The notes beneath the pieces were generated by a model. The model was not told the origin of the DNA, did not search any database, and was given only the letters and a program-made list of their open reading frames with translations. From positions 1,116,001 through 1,180,000 of the forward strand of contig CAWGGV010000008.1 in NCBI GenBank assembly GCA_963822255.1: a DNA stretch of 64,000 bases, given 5' to 3'. The position numbers and the translations under genes are program-made. Positions 61,856 through 64,000 of this stretch are shown here, piece by piece. How positions within the stretch are numbered: position 1 is the first letter of the stretch; every line of letters starts with the position of its first letter. The stretch comes from UBA7803 sp963822255. Lineage in GTDB: Bacteria > Pseudomonadota > Gammaproteobacteria > Pseudomonadales > Azotimanducaceae.

Positions 61856-62633
61856 ATGGAAGACCTCATCGTCGAGCACCACGGCCACGTCGCTCTGGTG
61901 GAGATCAACCGGCCGCCCAACAACTTCTTCGACGAGCGGCTGATCAACGGCCTCGCCGACGTGTTCGAGGAGCTCGACCAGGAGCCGGAGGTTCGCGCAC
62001 TGGTGCTCGCGAGCGCCGGCAAGCACTTCTGTGCCGGCGCCAACTTCGGCGACCCGGGTGCCCGGGAGGAGCGCCGGCAACGCCGGGTCGAAGACGGCAA
62101 TCCCCTGTATAACGCCGCAGTCCGGCTGTTCGCCACGAACAAACCGGTGGTCGGCGCCGATCCAGGGCGCCGCCGTCGGCGGCGGCTTCGGCCTCGCCCT
62201 GATGCCGGATTTCCGCGTCGCCTGCCCGGAGGCCAGGTTCACGGCCAACTTCGTCAAGCTGGGCTTTCACCCTGGCTTCGGCCTCACCTGGACGCTGCCA
62301 CGCCTGGTGGGCCAGCAGAAGGCGGCGCTCATGTTCATGACCGGACGCCGCATCGACGGCGCCACCGCTCACGATTGGGGGCTGGTGGACGTGCTCACCG
62401 AACGAGCAAACCTGCGCGACGCGGCCCTGGCGCTCGCCGCAGAGATCGCCGAGAACGCACCCCTCGCGGTGATGTCGGTGCGCGCTACCATGCGCGACGG
62501 CATCGCCGATGCGATACGGGCCCAGACTGACCGCGAGTTCGCCGAGCAGTTCCGCCTGCAGCAGACGGAGGACCACAAGGAAGGCGTACGGGCAGTGGCC
62601 GAGCGGCGACCCGGAAATTTCAAGGGGCGGTGA
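61856..62633 (+). CDS. Enoyl-CoA hydratase/isomerase, frameshifted
   Basis: The crotonase fold is complete but split. Frame one: VALVEINRPPNNFFDERLINGLADVF, LVLASAGKHFCAGANFGDPG (first oxyanion-hole Gly region) and FATNKPVVGA. From about 62150-62165 the next frame gives IQGAAVGGGFGLALMPDFRVA (second oxyanion loop), LGFHPGFGLTWTLPRLVG and MTGRRIDGATAHDWGLVD, to a stop at 62631-62633. One inserted base explains the 778-base span. The enzyme hydrates or isomerises enoyl-CoA. Start ATG 61856 with AGGA upstream. Confidence 0.82.
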
Positions 62634-62651
62634 GGGCCGCGGGGTCCCCCG

Positions 62652-62677
62652 GTGGGAGCGACCTCCCGGTCGCGATC
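62652..62677 (+). repeat. Single REP-type palindrome (variant stem)
   Basis: GTGGGAGCGACCTCCCGGTC followed by GCGATC, with compensating changes on both sides of the stem (CGACC/GGTCG instead of CGGCC/GGCCG). It lies between the convergent enoyl-CoA hydratase and Bax-like genes. Confidence 0.8.
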
Positions 62678-62693
62678 CAACAGATTCGCCCGC

Positions 62694-63560
62694 TCAGCTT
62701 CCGGTGAGGGTCGCCGCCACGTCGCTGGTCTCCAGGTCGTTCTGCCGGATCATGCTCCGCACCTCCTGCACGTAGACGTCGCCGCGCTCCGAGTACGGCG
62801 TCAGCCCCTCGGCCAGCCGAATCCCGGACAGCGGCAGGCCCGAGGCCCGCATCTCGGCGCGCAAGGTGCGAAAATCCCGATAGCTGTCGTGGGTGTTCAG
62901 GTTGCGCATGTAGCTGGCCACCGACTCGCGAACCGAGTCGAAACTCTGGACCTCGTGATTCGCTCCGGCCGGGCGGTGGCGCGGGACGATGCCGCAGCCG
63001 TGGTGGAAGCAGTGCTGGCCAAACAGGTTGTTCGCCCCACGCGCGAACCGCGATCGGCCCCACGCCGACTCCTTGGCCGCCTGCACCAGCACGAGGCTGC
63101 GAGGAATCACGTCCACCCGTAGCAGCAACGCGTCGATCAGGTCCTGGAGCGGCAAGTCGTCCGGATCCAGTCGGTAATTTCGGGCCAGCTCGTGCAGGAA
63201 GGCCGTCTCGGCCGCGGACGGAGCGGCGTCCGCGCCGATCGCCGCGGCCGTCTTCGTCAGCCGGGCACGTTGGTCCCGAATACGGTCGTTCTCCCGACGA
63301 ATGATGGGCGTCAGGTAATCGAAGAAGCGCGCCTTACGCGCCGACACGGGGGCGATCTCATCGAACTCCGGCAGGGCGGCCACATCGGCGTCGGGATCTC
63401 CCGTGCTGCCCGTGCAGCCGATCCACAACGCCGCCGCGAACAGCGATGTCGCCACGCGGCCGGGCCGGTCCGCCGACTCTTCGTGCGGGCCCGGCCGGCC
63501 GCAAAACGACAGGCGACAGCATACCCGCCCGAGCGCCTTCCCCAAGGCTCGGGTGACCAT
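62694..63560 (-). CDS. Bax-like glucosaminidase domain protein
   Basis: 288 residues. The N-terminal 50 residues include a hydrophobic segment, FAAALWIGC, which may be a lipoprotein or signal sequence although the lipobox is not perfect. The glucosaminidase domain lies at about 125-285: LQDLIDALLLRVDVIPRSLVLVQAAKESAWGRSRFA with the likely catalytic Glu in AAKESAWG, then NNLFGQHCF and YMRNLNTHDSYRDFR. This is the Bax/FlgJ-type pattern, acting on peptidoglycan glycans. GTG codons inside the N-terminal region could be alternative starts. Confidence 0.85.
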   Translation of the reverse strand: MVTRALGKALGRVCCRLSFCGRPGPHEESADRPGRVATSLFAAALWIGCTGSTGDPDADVAALPEFDEIAPVSARKARFFDYLTPIIRRENDRIRDQRARLTKTAAAIGADAAPSAAETAFLHELARNYRLDPDDLPLQDLIDALLLRVDVIPRSLVLVQAAKESAWGRSRFARGANNLFGQHCFHHGCGIVPRHRPAGANHEVQSFDSVRESVASYMRNLNTHDSYRDFRTLRAEMRASGLPLSGIRLAEGLTPYSERGDVYVQEVRSMIRQNDLETSDVAATLTGS

Positions 63561-63666
63561 AGTGGCCTCCAGTCAGGTTTGGCCGGTTGTTTGGCGCTGG
63601 AACAGCAAACTTCAGGCCAAAGGGCCTCCGCCGCCCCCGGCGAGGGCGGCAGCTCAGCGGGAAGCG

Positions 63667-64000
63667 CTAAACGGCCGAGCCCACGGCACCGCCGGGCGCC
63701 GTGGAGGAGCCGGCACTGGAGCCGGCTTGCTGAATCGCCTGCGCCTCGCGGCGCCGGTCGAGCTCGTCCCGGATACCGGCGTGGGCCGCCTCGTCCAGAC
63801 TGAAGCGGCGGAACAGCAGGCTGCCCACCACGTAGCAGACCAGTGGAAACAGCCCGTAGAGTGTCACCATGGCGACCTGAACGGTCATGGTCTGGGGCTG
63901 GTTGGGCACGAAGCCGGAGAACTCCAGCACGAAGCCCGTCAGCAGCAACATGACCCCGAGGCTGCCCTTGTACACGAAGTTCCAGGCGGCGAAGTACGAG
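63667..64000 (-). CDS. GPH family (MelB-like) cation symporter, C-terminal part
   Basis: About 110 C-terminal residues are visible; the gene continues past the right edge. YFAAWNFVYKGSLGVMLLLTG and LEFSGFVPNQPQT are typical of glycoside–pentoside–hexuronide symporters, followed by MVTLYGLFPLVCYVVGSLLFRRFSLDEAAHAGIRDELDRRR, the conserved last helix and tail. Ala/Gly/Ser-rich end. The sugar or related substrate is unknown. Confidence 0.78.
   Translation of the reverse strand, partial: SYFAAWNFVYKGSLGVMLLLTGFVLEFSGFVPNQPQTMTVQVAMVTLYGLFPLVCYVVGSLLFRRFSLDEAAHAGIRDELDRRREAQAIQQAGSSAGSSTAPGGAVGSAV

Overview
The window is high-G+C DNA with dense, mostly operonic gene packing. It looks chromosomal and proteobacterial, most likely gammaproteobacterial. 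Supporting signs are a dapA–bamC–metallo-hydrolase operon, nhaB, cnoX, a BepA-type protease, and families of short palindromic REP-type repeats (GTGGGAGCGGCC…GGCCGCGATC) like those of Pseudomonas and Xanthomonadales relatives. No species can be named from the sequence alone.

Layout. Positions 1-6908 (minus) hold an alternative complex III operon, actA-B-C-D-E-F, with actF cut by the left edge. Positions 7.2-11.2 kb carry a DUF4426 protein, a CYTH-domain protein, a cardiolipin synthase and NhaB. Positions 11.4-14.9 kb carry a single-module adenylation–carrier–reductase enzyme followed closely by a PnuC-type transporter. PEP carboxylase, an M1 aminopeptidase, a secreted barrel protein with duplicated N-terminal modules, a PAS histidine kinase and a DNA glycosylase follow. 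Positions 25.0-30.9 kb form a MarR-controlled EmrA/EmrB efflux operon with a double-domain CoA-transferase downstream and a perfect palindromic operator upstream. Positions 31.5-34.8 kb are a decayed island: integrase and SnoaL-like remnants, a methyltransferase, a glutathione S-transferase pseudogene, small unknown genes, and a duplicated tRNA-Ser 3' end next to tRNA-Ser(CGA). Positions 34.9-43.6 kb are housekeeping: DinB, metallo-hydrolase, bamC, dapA, AI-2E permease, tusA, BepA-like, nadA. Positions 43.7-64.0 kb mix an ATP-grasp enzyme, SDR, a tightly coupled operon of secreted unknowns, acetyltransferases, transporters, a VOC–ArsR–SRPBCC operon, a broken class V aminotransferase, cnoX, an enoyl-CoA hydratase, a Bax-like glucosaminidase and the end of a GPH symporter.

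Two themes cut across the window. First, REP-type palindromes occur singly and as expanded tandem arrays at gene 3' ends, and a separate pair of nested inverted repeats lies between bepA and nadA. Second, frameshifts are unusually frequent (kinase, tag, SRPBCC, aminotransferase, enoyl-CoA hydratase, GST, a small island gene, possibly marR). In most of these the encoded peptide stays conserved on both sides of the break, so indel errors in the assembly are as likely as true gene decay.
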